Shown in pieces: positions 28,504 to 37,772 of a stretch of 64,000 nt of DNA. The stretch's first letter is position 1. Each line of letters begins with the position of its first letter. The translations under genes were made by a program, and so were the position numbers. Origin of the DNA: Paraburkholderia sp. CNPSo 3272 (lineage in GTDB: Bacteria; Pseudomonadota; Gammaproteobacteria; Burkholderiales; Burkholderiaceae); assembly GCF_024206495.1 (NCBI RefSeq), contig NZ_JAMBPQ010000011.1:1-64000 (forward strand). Direction: 5' to 3'. Under the pieces are notes generated by a model. The model did no database searches. It worked only from the letters and a program-made list of their open reading frames with translations, and was not told the origin of the DNA.

Positions 28504-29193
28504 TTAATCGGAAGCCGAAACTGCGGTCTGACGTGCCTGCATCAGCGCGGCATGCGCGTCGTGACAGCGTTGCGCGACTACCATTATCTGCTCCCAACCC
28601 GTTGGAAGTTCTTCTGACAGATCGTGCAGATCCATCTTCGCCTGCGTGGCCAACGAGTTGAGTCTTTTCAGGCGCGTCTTAAGTTCCCGCGAATCGTTAC
28701 TCATCATGCCCTCCTTATCGGACGACGCACTACAGGCGTCACTGGCAACATGAACCGCCATACTCGAAGATCGGTTTTGGCCAGTTGGCAACTCATCGTC
28801 CCCTGCAAAATCGTACGATCTGCCACGTTCCCTGGTGAGCTTCTTGCGCAACCACGGAGGCGGTGTGCCTTTCAGAACCCTGCTCAGCTTGATTAGAATT
28901 TCTTCGATCGGCAACGGCTGCGGCACTTTCACTGGATGGACATTAAGTGCTACTACGCGCGCAGCCGCAGTACCGCCTATGGCCGCGACATACAAGATCG
29001 CGCAGTCGCGGATCACTTCGAGCTTCGGCGCAAGTTTCTCATCATCGCCGTCCTGCACCGGCTTGTCGCCGAAATCAAAAATCTGTAAAAGTGTATGCTC
29101 TTCCGTCGTCACGTCGTAGACCGCAATGCTTTTCGCCCAGCCAAAATGAGCGTCGACGTGCACTTTGTCCTGTGTCGCAAATGCGATCTTCAT
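28504..29193 (-). CDS. nifX: NifX fused to a DUF683/CCE_0567-like domain
   Basis: Residues 1 to about 130 are NifX, the carrier of cofactor precursors: MKIAFATQDKVHVDAHFGWA, VYDVTTEEHTLLQIF and AIGGTAAARVVALNVHPVKV, then LKGTPPPWLRKKL. After a low-complexity linker, residues from about 165 read SRELKTRLKRLNSLATQAKM, DLHDLSEELPTGWEQIMVVA: the small helical DUF683 (CCE_0567-type) protein that is normally a separate gene. The DUF269 gene usually found between them is absent. MMSN at the junction may be the old start of the second gene. No stop codon separates the parts. Confidence 0.88.
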   Translation of the reverse strand: MKIAFATQDKVHVDAHFGWAKSIAVYDVTTEEHTLLQIFDFGDKPVQDGDDEKLAPKLEVIRDCAILYVAAIGGTAAARVVALNVHPVKVPQPLPIEEILIKLSRVLKGTPPPWLRKKLTRERGRSYDFAGDDELPTGQNRSSSMAVHVASDACSASSDKEGMMSNDSRELKTRLKRLNSLATQAKMDLHDLSEELPTGWEQIMVVAQRCHDAHAALMQARQTAVSASD

Positions 29194-29248
29194 GCGCTGG
29201 TCTCCTCATAAAGTTCAAGTTACGGCATGTAACACCCTTCTCTTAAAC

Positions 29249-30604
29249 CTAACCCGGAACCGAAACATCAAGACCGCCCAATGATTGCGGCAGTTTCCAG
29301 TCGCCCGGATGAGATTGCGAGATCCTCTCGACCATGAGATTGGAAATCTCGAAAATAAGATTCATTGTGCCGCGATAACCTATCTGGCAACGATGGGCGT
29401 TGCCGACGCGGTCAAACACCGGCAAGCCCGCGCGCATCAGCGGCTTTCCGAGGCGACCGGCCATCTGCCTGCCGTGCGAATGCGTGATCAGCAGGTCGCA
29501 ATTATTCGCGCCTCGTTCCATGTCCTCCAGGTCCCCCAATATGACTTGGCTTGCCGGCAACAGCGCATGCGATGCCGAAGCAGTGGTACTAATGCAAACA
29601 GATAGTTCCGCACCCATTTCACGGAGCAGCGAACCGATCGAAAGCAGCAGGTCCGGCTCCGCACCGATCGCCACTTTGAGACCGCCAGTATAAAAATGGC
29701 TGTCGAGCATCGCATCCAGTAGCTGGCTGCGCTGCCGGCGATACCGGGCCGGGACTGCACGCCCCGAAAGTTGTGCAAGGCGATGCAAGAACCGGTCGTT
29801 CGGCTCCAGCCCCGTAAGCCGCTCGAGGATCTCGAACGGCACGCCGGCAATTGTTTCGAGCGTCTTGGCGGCGTCGCGCGTTTGCTCACCCACGCCAATT
29901 GTGAACGACGAAGCCCCCGCGGCACGGATCTGATCAATCGTCGTTCCGCCCAGCGTCGTGCCACGCCACGCAGAATCAAGGTGGCCGTCGAGGGAGCCGG
30001 AAACATCTGGAAGCACAATCGGCTCCAGTCCGAATGCGCAAATAATCTCGCGAAGCTCGTCGATGTCGCCAGGCGATAGATGACTGCCCGGCACCAGATT
30101 GATCTGCTGAGGCACCGTCGGCAACGGCTTCACCAGTGTCTCGACGATCGCGGTCACAGCGCGCCTGTAGCCGTCCTCAAAGGCACCAATATAATCCGGT
30201 GTCGATACGAGGATGAGTTCAGTATCGTCCAGTTCGCGCTTGCGTTTTCGCACCATCGCAAGGTGCCCCTCCACATCTTCGCCGTTCGTCTCAGTCAGGC
30301 CCGTCGTGCAGAGCAAAATGATCTTAGGCGCCGCGCGCTTGCGAATGTTCAGCAGCGCTGTCTCTACGTTCTCGTATCCGCCGAGAATCGTGGTGACCTC
30401 GCTCATCGCCGTTGTTTGCAGCGGAATGGCTTCTTTGAAATGGCGCACCAGTAGTACGAGCGCGAAGGACGTACAGCCCTGCGAGCCGTGCATTACCGGC
30501 ATGCATGCATCAAGACCCATGGCTGCATACGTCGCGCCGAGCGGTTGACTCATTCTTAGGGGATTAACGGTACAGGCTTTTCCAGACTCGACGACTATCG
30601 CCAT
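29249..30604 (-). CDS. nifN: Nitrogenase cofactor scaffold NifN
   Basis: NifN (451 residues) forms with NifE the scaffold on which the cofactor precursor matures. It has the beta-chain-like segments MSQPLGATYAAMGLDACMPV, HGSQGCTSFALVLLVRHFKE and LLCTTGLTETNGEDVEGHL; as expected for NifN the third cysteine position is changed to threonine/glycine. The ATG at 30604 (MAIVVESGKACTVNPL) is preferred; an upstream start would overlap nifE. It begins 22 bases after nifE. Confidence 0.96.
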   Translation of the reverse strand: MAIVVESGKACTVNPLRMSQPLGATYAAMGLDACMPVMHGSQGCTSFALVLLVRHFKEAIPLQTTAMSEVTTILGGYENVETALLNIRKRAAPKIILLCTTGLTETNGEDVEGHLAMVRKRKRELDDTELILVSTPDYIGAFEDGYRRAVTAIVETLVKPLPTVPQQINLVPGSHLSPGDIDELREIICAFGLEPIVLPDVSGSLDGHLDSAWRGTTLGGTTIDQIRAAGASSFTIGVGEQTRDAAKTLETIAGVPFEILERLTGLEPNDRFLHRLAQLSGRAVPARYRRQRSQLLDAMLDSHFYTGGLKVAIGAEPDLLLSIGSLLREMGAELSVCISTTASASHALLPASQVILGDLEDMERGANNCDLLITHSHGRQMAGRLGKPLMRAGLPVFDRVGNAHRCQIGYRGTMNLIFEISNLMVERISQSHPGDWKLPQSLGGLDVSVPG

Positions 30605-30626
30605 GATATGTGCCCCACTCTGAAAC

Positions 30627-32120
30627 TCAACTCGATACCGCCGCGCGGAAGTTCCAATCGTAGGCCTCACCGTCTGCGCCCCGCGGAATCGGATTGATGT
30701 GCGCGGAAGACTTACGAATCCCCTCGCGATGCACTAGCCCTTCGTCGTCCCACGGCGCAGGAATACGCACCTGCTGCCAGACTGGGTTCTGGATTGCACG
30801 GTCGATCTCCTGCACCAATTTAACAATGCCCTCGTAGCCAGCGTATGGATGGTGTCGCTCCTGATTCACGTCGAGCCACGGCACGCGCGCCTTAAGTGCG
30901 ACAAACTGCGAGCGCCCGCCAGACAGCATGATGTCGGCCTTCGCATCCCGGAGCATGTTGTACATCTCGCGCGCCGTCAAATTGTCGACCATGCGCGTCT
31001 CATCGCCCATGATCTCCTTGATTCTTTCCTTATCCCCCTCCGTGCTTTTCTTCACACTCGTGCCGACGATCTCGAGCCCGGCCTCCTGCAGCGCCGCGAC
31101 CACCGACCATGACTTCACGCCCCCCGTGATGAGCAGCACACGTTTGCCATCGAGCCGCTGCCTGTACGGAGCAATGCGCCCCCATACGCGCGCCTCTTCT
31201 GCCTTGACAAGGTGCTCGGTGCGCACGATAAGATCGTCCGGCGCACCCCGCTCCACCAGTAGCCTCGCGACCCCGCGCAGCGCGTCGCTCATGTCGCCAA
31301 TTCCATAGAATGAACCCTCGAGGTATGGAATACCGTAGCGCTTCTGCATTTTTGTCGCAACGTTGAGCATGGACTTGGAGCACACCACCATGTTGACCTT
31401 CGCGCAGTGTGCGCTCGCGATCTCGCTGTAGCGGCCGTCTCCCGAGATGCAGGACAGAATCCGGATGCCGAGCGCCTCGAACAACGGCTTTATCTGCCAC
31501 AACTCGCCCGAGAGGTTATATTCACCGATAAGATTGATATCGAATGGTGTCTTGTACGCCGGCTCGCACGTGCCGATGACGTAATCGAGGATCGTCTCCC
31601 CTGCGAGCTTGTTGCCGAAGTTTTTGGATCCTGCGAAACCGGGCGCATTCACCGGTATGATGGGCTTACCGAACTTTTCCGACGCGTGCTTGCATACGGC
31701 GTCTATGTCATCGCCGATCAATGCGGTCACGCACGTCTGATAGACGAACACGGCGGGCGGATCGTACTTTTCGAAAATTTCACGCAGACTCCTGAAGAGC
31801 CGCCTCTCGCCACCGTAAATTACATCGAGTTCGTTAATATCGGTTGTGAACGCGGTGCGGTAGAGAGTCGGCCCAGACGATGCCGAATGGCGGTTGTCCC
31901 AAGAGTTTCCTTCACATGCAATAGGCCCGTGCACCAAGTGTGCAACGTCGACCACGGGCTGCAATGCGATCCGCGCGCCGTCGAATGCGCATCCGCCGGC
32001 GGCCGCCCCCGGCGAAACCTGCTTCGAACAGCCTTGCTTGCGCTCCTTTTCGCTCTTCGCCAGGTTCTTTGCGCAACCCGGTTCGTTGAAGATCTCGACA
32101 GCGCTCGTCTTTAGCCACAT
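30627..32120 (-). CDS. nifE: Nitrogenase cofactor scaffold NifE
   Basis: NifE (497 residues) resembles NifD. Cysteine segments include AGGCAFDGARIALQPVVDVA, HGPIACEGNSWDNR and VYQTCVTALIGDDID; the cofactor-site-equivalent cysteine is in NMVVCSKSMLNVA. The ATG at 32120 gives the usual start MWLKTSAVEIFNEPGC. It leads the operon nifE-N-X-fdxB-nifQ and has its own sigma-54 promoter at 32155-32171. Confidence 0.96.
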   Translation of the reverse strand: MWLKTSAVEIFNEPGCAKNLAKSEKERKQGCSKQVSPGAAAGGCAFDGARIALQPVVDVAHLVHGPIACEGNSWDNRHSASSGPTLYRTAFTTDINELDVIYGGERRLFRSLREIFEKYDPPAVFVYQTCVTALIGDDIDAVCKHASEKFGKPIIPVNAPGFAGSKNFGNKLAGETILDYVIGTCEPAYKTPFDINLIGEYNLSGELWQIKPLFEALGIRILSCISGDGRYSEIASAHCAKVNMVVCSKSMLNVATKMQKRYGIPYLEGSFYGIGDMSDALRGVARLLVERGAPDDLIVRTEHLVKAEEARVWGRIAPYRQRLDGKRVLLITGGVKSWSVVAALQEAGLEIVGTSVKKSTEGDKERIKEIMGDETRMVDNLTAREMYNMLRDAKADIMLSGGRSQFVALKARVPWLDVNQERHHPYAGYEGIVKLVQEIDRAIQNPVWQQVRIPAPWDDEGLVHREGIRKSSAHINPIPRGADGEAYDWNFRAAVSS

Positions 32121-32154
32121 CGTAGAGTCCTGACGATAGAAGTCCACGACTGCA

Positions 32155-32171
32155 GGCAAATTGCGTACCAC
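32155..32171 (-). promoter_or_regulatory. Sigma-54 promoter of nifE operon
   Basis: Minus-strand TGGTACGCAATTTGCC has the GG-N10-GC spacing and good -24 and -12 blocks. It lies 35-50 bases before the nifE ATG. A near NifA site, TGT-N10-ACC, is at 32222-32237, closer than usual and one base off consensus, so the activator site is less sure than the promoter. Confidence 0.8.
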
Positions 32172-32349
32172 CATCGCAGCCCAAGTTAGCGGTCATAGCG
32201 GCGCTATGCCGAAGCCAGATTTGTCGTTCTTGTTACCTGCGTTGAAGAAGTTCAACCAATCACTACAGTGATCCGACAGGCAAGAGCCTGCCTGCCGGTA
32301 GTCTTCTCGCCCAGTCTCTCCAAGTGCATGCGCGCAACCGCCGCGGCCG

Positions 32350-33996
32350 TCAGAAGCGGCGCAGCTTGATCCCGTGTTTACGCAGTGCGTAGCCGATCTG
32401 CCGCGGCGTGATATGTAGGAGTCGTGCGGCCTTCGCTTGTACCCATCCACAGCGCTCCATTGCCCACACAAGCTGTTCCCGCTCGCTCCCCGGCATGTCG
32501 CTACCGCTTCGCGTCTCGAAGCTACCCTCATTCCAATCACCGGCACTTACGCTCGACAGGGCATTCGGCACTTCACTGTTTGTAGCGTCCAATGTGCGGG
32601 CAGGACGCACAGCGTCTTCTCGTTCGATGTAATGCAGTTCTTTGGTGAGGCACCGGCCTCTCTCACACAGAAAGGAAAATCGATCTATCGTGTCGTGATC
32701 CGCCATGGTCGCGGTACGCTCAACGCAATTTTCCAGCTCGCGCACATTGCCAGGCCAGTAGCAGCTGGACAGAACCCGAAACGCTTGTTCATTGAAATGC
32801 AAAGATCGACGATTGTCGCGGTTAAAGCGGTCCAGAAAGTGCTGCGCCATTGCCGGAATTTCCTCACGGCGTTCGCGCAGCGGCGGCAAAAGGATACTCA
32901 CGACGTTGATGCGGTAGTAGAGATCCGCACGAAATTCCCCCGCCTTCACCATTTGTTCGAGGTTGCGGTTCGTGGCGACGATCAGCCTAGCGTCGACTCT
33001 TACCAGGGTGGTGCCACCCACCCGTTCGAACTCTCGCTCCTGCAAAACCCGCAACAATTTGGCTTGGAACGAAGGCGAAATGTCGCCGATCTCGTCGAGG
33101 AAAAGTGTCCCGCCGTGTGCCAGTTCAAAACGCCCTTTGCGTTGATATTGCGCACCGGTAAACGCTCCCTTCTCATGGCCGAACAATTCGCTTTCTAGCA
33201 GTGTTTCAGTGAGCGCCGCACAGTTCACTGAGATGAACGGCTGGTCCTTGCGGGGCGATAACCCATAAATCGCGCGCGCGATCAGCTCCTTTCCAGTTCC
33301 GCTCTCGCCGCGCAAAAGCACCGTCGTCCGCGTAGGCGCTACTTGATGAACCTGCGAAAAGACGCGTTGCATAGCGGCAGATTCTCCGAGCACATTGTCG
33401 ATACGATACGAAGTCTGGTCAGCATTGACCGCTCGTCTCATCTCCTGTCGCGCGGTTTGGTGCATCTGCCCCGACGCACCATCAAGCAGAAGTGCCTGGC
33501 CCATCGACGCCGCGACGACCTTCATGAGTTGGAGGTCGCTAGCAAAGACGCGCTGTCCGTCCGTATTCTCGCAGAACGCAACAAGTACGCCGAGCGGACG
33601 CCCTTCATACCTGATCGGCGCCCCGAGCAGTGCCACATGCTCACCTTCCAATCCGTCAAACATCTCGATGCTGTCCACGAAGAGTGGTTCATCACGCAGT
33701 CTCGCCACCACCACGGCCGAGTCGTTGGTGTGTATTCGCCCCAATACCCCGTCATTGGGCAGGAAACGCAGACGTTCACGCCAGCCCGCTGACAACCCCG
33801 TGCCACACAGGCCGCCCAGATGGCCGTCTGGCTCAGCGACCGCAATAAACGCGGAGCGCCATCCGCACGCATATGAGAGGTAACGCAAAGATCTCTCCAA
33901 CGTCCTTTCGGTATCTCGTGACGAGGTCAACGTCTTTACTACTTCGTAGACCACATCAAAATTGAGATGACTCTCATTGACATCGAGATGCGACAT
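32350..33996 (-). CDS. nifA: NifA, sigma-54-dependent activator of nif genes
   Basis: NifA (548 residues) binds TGT-N10-ACA sites and activates sigma-54 RNA polymerase. An N-terminal GAF domain (about 25-175) precedes the AAA+ domain with Walker A GESGTGKE, the loop [13 protein letters not shown] and Walker [14 protein letters not shown]-terminal helix-turn-helix reads [20 protein letters not shown]. Between them is [13 protein letters not shown], then 19 residues, then CERGRC, exactly the C-x11-C-x19-C-x4-C pattern of oxygen-sensitive NifA proteins that act without NifL. The ATG at 33996 has GGAG nine bases upstream. An earlier start at 34101 is less family-like. Confidence 0.96.
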   Translation of the reverse strand: MSHLDVNESHLNFDVVYEVVKTLTSSRDTERTLERSLRYLSYACGWRSAFIAVAEPDGHLGGLCGTGLSAGWRERLRFLPNDGVLGRIHTNDSAVVVARLRDEPLFVDSIEMFDGLEGEHVALLGAPIRYEGRPLGVLVAFCENTDGQRVFASDLQLMKVVAASMGQALLLDGASGQMHQTARQEMRRAVNADQTSYRIDNVLGESAAMQRVFSQVHQVAPTRTTVLLRGESGTGKELIARAIYGLSPRKDQPFISVNCAALTETLLESELFGHEKGAFTGAQYQRKGRFELAHGGTLFLDEIGDISPSFQAKLLRVLQEREFERVGGTTLVRVDARLIVATNRNLEQMVKAGEFRADLYYRINVVSILLPPLRERREEIPAMAQHFLDRFNRDNRRSLHFNEQAFRVLSSCYWPGNVRELENCVERTATMADHDTIDRFSFLCERGRCLTKELHYIEREDAVRPARTLDATNSEVPNALSSVSAGDWNEGSFETRSGSDMPGSEREQLVWAMERCGWVQAKAARLLHITPRQIGYALRKHGIKLRRF

Positions 33997-34435
33997 AAAT
34001 CTGAACTCCGGAAATTGCACGTTAGCGCCGCGGGACCCGGGTCCCAACACAATGAATGGCGGCGCTACATTTGCGCAAGCCACGGTGAATTCTTGCCGCA
34101 ACGGGCACGAAATCCGACAAAAGCAGACAGAGATGACACAATCGCAGTCGCGGCGTCAGAAATGTGACAAAGAACACGAGGTATCTTTGTGCGCAGATGG
34201 GATACTACCGAAAAAAAACGTAGGTTTTGCGACAAATTTAGATCTGTGCGGCAGTCTATGTTTAAATGTATGAGTCGCGCACTTGATTTGTGAGGAAATA
34301 GCAGGACTGCGCGTGAATTAGAGAATACGCGTCACTTTGCGTTAATGCTGGATTCAAAAAACAGGACGTTATCGTCTGCACCTCCATTTGGCGCGCCGAA
34401 GTTCGGCCCTTCGACGCGTTTGTCTCAGAGGCTCA
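33997..34435. other. nifA upstream region, no gene
   Basis: The 439 bases separate nifA from the LysR gene (both minus strand). It is AT-richer than its surroundings, with runs such as GAAAAAAAACG near 34210. I found no perfect sigma-54 promoter or perfect NifA site; the nearest match is TGT-N10-ACG around 34164. The nifA promoter must be here but was not identified. Confidence 0.5.
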
Positions 34436-35371
34436 TCAGTTTGAAGCACGCAGTGGCAAGCCTGCTGACGCTCCGTCGTGTGCACTGTCTCCAAGAGTAC
34501 TCAGTTGCAGCGAACGGAAAAGAAAACGCTGAAGTGCGTTGGCCGCAGACGAGCGGTCTTCTAAGTGCCCAAGACTAAAGAGACCGAATTCCGCCACCGG
34601 CGGCAGCGGCAACCCCACTGCACGGTGATCGATCGCACGCATCGTATCGCGGCGCACCTGCCAGTCCAGAAGCAGCGCAACGCCGAGCCCAGCCTCAACG
34701 GCTGACTGAACCGCAGAGAGGCTCGTGCTTTTGCAGGCCACGCGCCAAGCGATACCTGCTTCAAGCAACGTGGCAAAATAGCTCTCCTGCCACCGGCATA
34801 CACCGCCGAATGCAACAATCGGCAGCGGACCGTCTCCGAGATTATCGTTGCGCGTGCGCGCAACCGCCCAGCGAAGGGGATGTCGCCAGGTGACGAGCGG
34901 TTCCGCGGGGATCAGAGCTGGATCACCAATCGCGAAATCGAGTGTGTTGCTCATGAGCCGCTGCGATAAGGCCGGACTCGCATCAACGACGATCTCCAGG
35001 GCTACATCAGGAAACAATGTCGAAAATTGCCGCAGTGCATGGCGGAGGTGACTCATTGCGATGTCCTCGGGAATTCCGATTTTCACGGTGCCCGCAACTT
35101 CACCCGAAGTAAGGGCGGAACGGGCCGCAAGGCCAATTTCGAGCAGCTTGTGTGCATACGGCAACAGAACGTTGCCCGCAGAGGTCGGCTTCACGCCGCG
35201 CGGGGAACGTTCAAGGAGGCGCTGGCCGACTGCGTCTTCGAGCCGCCGAAGGGCCATGCTGACGGCAGCCTGTGTACGATGTAGCTCCATGGCAGCATTG
35301 CTCACACTGCCGGCTTCCACTACCGTCACGAACGTACGCAGTAGCGTGCTGTCTAGATCGCGAATCATCAA
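34436..35371 (-). CDS. LysR-type transcriptional regulator next to the diiron/ATP-grasp operon
   Basis: The 311-residue protein has the LysR helix-turn-helix at its start (LLRTFVTVVEAGSVSNAAME, then RTQAAVSMALRRLEDAVGQR) and an effector domain with VKIGIPEDIAMSHLRHALRQF. It is not NodD: it lacks NodD's [11 protein letters not shown] start and resembles the PecT/LrhA-like branch. GAGGGA precedes the ATG at 35371. It is divergent from the three-gene operon starting at 35825 and is the likely regulator of that operon, as is common for LysR proteins. Confidence 0.9.
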   Translation of the reverse strand: MMIRDLDSTLLRTFVTVVEAGSVSNAAMELHRTQAAVSMALRRLEDAVGQRLLERSPRGVKPTSAGNVLLPYAHKLLEIGLAARSALTSGEVAGTVKIGIPEDIAMSHLRHALRQFSTLFPDVALEIVVDASPALSQRLMSNTLDFAIGDPALIPAEPLVTWRHPLRWAVARTRNDNLGDGPLPIVAFGGVCRWQESYFATLLEAGIAWRVACKSTSLSAVQSAVEAGLGVALLLDWQVRRDTMRAIDHRAVGLPLPPVAEFGLFSLGHLEDRSSAANALQRFLFRSLQLSTLGDSAHDGASAGLPLRASN

Positions 35372-35824
35372 TTTCCCTCATTCAAACATAAACATTATCA
35401 GCTTATACCACGCATACCGCTGCGGTTAGTATCCTTCCGTCGCCCACGTAGAGAGCATGGGTGAGCAAAAAACGAATGAGAATGATGCCTAGATACGTGT
35501 TGCAAAAAGTATTCGCTGTGTTTAAGGAGACGATTGGGCCAGTTGTCGGTTGACAGAAATCATTTCGATGCGATGGCGTTTGCCAAAGCAGACCGCTCTG
35601 CAAAGAGCGACCCAATTGGGGGCCACCCGAGAGCGGTCGGCCTTCAACGCCTTCTCGTCGCACAACGACCGGTGCGCAGCTTCGAGGCCAGGCGTGGCGA
35701 CTTTCGCAATCCGAGGGAGTCACCATTGCTTCGTGCGACGAGAATTCGTGTCTCCGGTTCATGCGCCGCCGACCCGCAACCCAGCGCGCCGCGTTCGCTC
35801 CTTCTCATCTTATCTGGAGATCAC
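35372..35824. other. Divergent spacer between LysR gene and diiron/ATP-grasp operon
   Basis: The 453 bases hold no convincing gene. The first 100 bases are AT-rich (TTCAAACATAAACATTATC) and are a likely site for the two divergent promoters. No nod box and no sigma-54 promoter with correct spacing was found, so this operon is probably neither NodD- nor NifA-controlled. Confidence 0.5.
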
Positions 35825-36538
35825 ATGAATACACCCAACGATCGGGTTCGCTTCGAGGCGCTTGCCAAGCACGCCATGGACCAGATACTCGCGATTTCGC
35901 CGGAAACCGTTGCGTTCCACCGCGGCGACTGGATCGACAGTGAGTACTATCGCCGCCATCTCGTCGAAACCGTGTTACGCATCCGGCTCAACAACGAAGT
36001 AGGCGCGTTCGCGCTTTACAAAATCGGCCGCGAGGATAACTCGCTCGCGCAGATGCTCGCGCAGCACCTCGCACAAGAATATGGGCAAGAATGCCATCTT
36101 CTGCATGACCTCGAGCGGTTCGGCCTGACCGCAGCAAGCGTGGACAGCATTAGACCATTCAATAGTACAGACAAGCTAATCGGATATCTCTACTTCAGCA
36201 TCGTCCGCGATGGCCCCCTCCCTACGATGCTCTGGAGCTGGTTGCAGGCATGGTATTCGGGCCGCTACAACAAGGTCATCGCGGAATCAGCCGCGCGCGC
36301 ATTCGGGCACGACTACGTAAAAGGTACGCTCAGCCACATTGAGTACGCCGAATCGCGCAGCCTGGAAGACTCCACATGGATCGCTCTGAAGCTCGCGATC
36401 GGCGGCTGGGGCGGAATGGGGAAAGCGGAGATCTATTTGAACAACTTTGTCGGAATGATTCACGAGTATTTCGAAGAGTTGCGTGTCGCGACCCTACCCC
36501 GGCCGGAACCCGGCACAGAACAGGCAGCATTCAAATGA
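35825..36538 (+). CDS. Haem-oxygenase-like iron-containing redox enzyme
   Basis: The 237-residue protein fits the iron-containing redox enzyme/TenA-like helical fold: LAQEYGQECHLLHDLERFGL is the first glutamate-histidine helix, then HIEYAESRSLEDSTWIALKL and a last helix NNFVGMIHEYFEEL with histidine. Members of this group (haem-oxygenase-like diiron oxidases) hydroxylate nitrogen or cleave carbon-carbon bonds in natural-product pathways. CTGGAG precedes the ATG at 35825; the upstream extension is not family-like. Its stop overlaps the start of the next gene (ATGA), and two ATP-grasp genes follow, so a small-molecule pathway is likely. Substrate is unknown. Confidence 0.8.
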   Translation: MNTPNDRVRFEALAKHAMDQILAISPETVAFHRGDWIDSEYYRRHLVETVLRIRLNNEVGAFALYKIGREDNSLAQMLAQHLAQEYGQECHLLHDLERFGLTAASVDSIRPFNSTDKLIGYLYFSIVRDGPLPTMLWSWLQAWYSGRYNKVIAESAARAFGHDYVKGTLSHIEYAESRSLEDSTWIALKLAIGGWGGMGKAEIYLNNFVGMIHEYFEELRVATLPRPEPGTEQAAFK

Positions 36539-37758
36539 CCGCCATCATCGTGATTGAGCCGCGTTCGTCCGGGACCGCGCTTGTCGCCTCAGCTGTGCGC
36601 CTTGGCGTGGCCACCCACGTGTTTTCGGCCAACTGCGATGAGCCCCCCCTGTCACGCAAACTGCAGGCCGCTACGGTGCCGTACACGATGGTAGACACTG
36701 CCTCGCCGAACGCCGTGGCGGTCGCCGCATGCGCCATCGGCGTCGATGCGATCGTACCCGGTTGCGAATACGCAACAGGCGTAGCAGCTGAATCAGCGGC
36801 GCTCCTCGGTCTTCCACATTTGCAGCCGGAAGCGGCAGCACTCACGCGCGATAAATACTGCAGCCGCATGCATCTCGCCGCCGCCGCACTGGCGGTTCCT
36901 GTGTTCGCCTTCATCGCACATCATCGCGACGTCATGACAGCCGCTTTACAAGTAGGTTTTCCAGCCGTCCTCAAGCCTGTCCGCGGCGGAGGCATGCATG
37001 TGACGTACGTCAATTCTCTTTCCCAGTTGCAACTTGCGGTCGATTGCGCAATGCATCACGGCGTTGTCGATATCGACCATAAGACCGGCAACGTGTTGCT
37101 CCTTGAACAGTATCTGGAAGGCCCAGAGTACTGCGTCGAAGGCTACGTCAGCAGCCAGCACGGAGCCCGCGTCGTCGCAGTAACCGAAAATCTCTCGGGC
37201 GCAGAGCAGAATTTCACAAAATTGGGCCACTTTGTCGAAGCCTCTTTGACCGCGGACCAAGGAGCCGCGCTCGTCAATTACGTCGAGCACGCCGCGGCGC
37301 AGATTGGACTGACCCTCGGTGTTTTCCACGCCAAAGTGCGCATAACACGCGACGGTCCGGTGCTGATCAAGATCGCGGCCTGCCTCGGAGGTGATCGCAT
37401 CTATCGGCTGATCGAACTCAGCAGGTCAATCTCTCTGCCGGAAATAGCGATACGCAGCCACCTCGGCGATCCCGAGCCAGCCCCCGACGCCGATGCAAAA
37501 CCTGCCGTGTGTGTTAGCGGCATACGGTTCTTCACACCTGAAGGCGACGCGGCCGCCGTCGAACGCGTTCGCGCCATACCAGGTTTCCAGGAGGTGGAGG
37601 TCCATTCTCATATCGGCGGCACAGTGCCACTGCGAGTGGCGATGAGCGGCCGCGTCGGCCATGTGCTGTTCATCGCGCCAGATCGCCCGACCCTTGATTT
37701 GCGCCTTGCCGAAGCGCTGAGAACGCTCGGATCCCGCCGGGCCTGTAAAGATATCTGA
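36535..37758 (+). CDS. ATP-grasp family protein with altered metal-binding residues
   Basis: The 407-residue protein has an ATP-grasp layout: a Rossmann-like N-terminal domain, the ATP-binding FPAVLKPVRGGGMHVTYV and LLEQYLEGPEYCVEGYV, and a C-terminal strand pair. In active relatives the two metal ligands are glutamates in segments like FHxEV and LIEINARLGG. Here these read FHAKVRITRDG and VLIKIAACLGGDRI: both glutamates are lysine and the asparagine is alanine. It may be a pseudo-enzyme or partner of the second ATP-grasp protein. Its start overlaps the diiron gene stop by four bases. Confidence 0.8.
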   Translation: MTAIIVIEPRSSGTALVASAVRLGVATHVFSANCDEPPLSRKLQAATVPYTMVDTASPNAVAVAACAIGVDAIVPGCEYATGVAAESAALLGLPHLQPEAAALTRDKYCSRMHLAAAALAVPVFAFIAHHRDVMTAALQVGFPAVLKPVRGGGMHVTYVNSLSQLQLAVDCAMHHGVVDIDHKTGNVLLLEQYLEGPEYCVEGYVSSQHGARVVAVTENLSGAEQNFTKLGHFVEASLTADQGAALVNYVEHAAAQIGLTLGVFHAKVRITRDGPVLIKIAACLGGDRIYRLIELSRSISLPEIAIRSHLGDPEPAPDADAKPAVCVSGIRFFTPEGDAAAVERVRAIPGFQEVEVHSHIGGTVPLRVAMSGRVGHVLFIAPDRPTLDLRLAEALRTLGSRRACKDI

Positions 37759-37772
37759 ACGGTTTGCCCTTC

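Noticed and set aside
32437..33198. Plus-strand frame of 253 residues opposite nifA
   Set aside because: It is antisense to the nifA AAA+ domain, where high GC leaves long open shadow frames.
35560..35610. GATGGCGTTTGCCAAAGCAG as a sigma-54 promoter for the diiron/ATP-grasp operon
   Set aside because: GG and GC are separated by eleven bases rather than ten, which sigma-54 promoters rarely tolerate.
35534..35824. 97-residue extension of the diiron protein from 35534
   Set aside because: The extension is arginine-rich and not family-like, while the ATG at 35825 has a good ribosome-binding site and leads straight into the helical fold.
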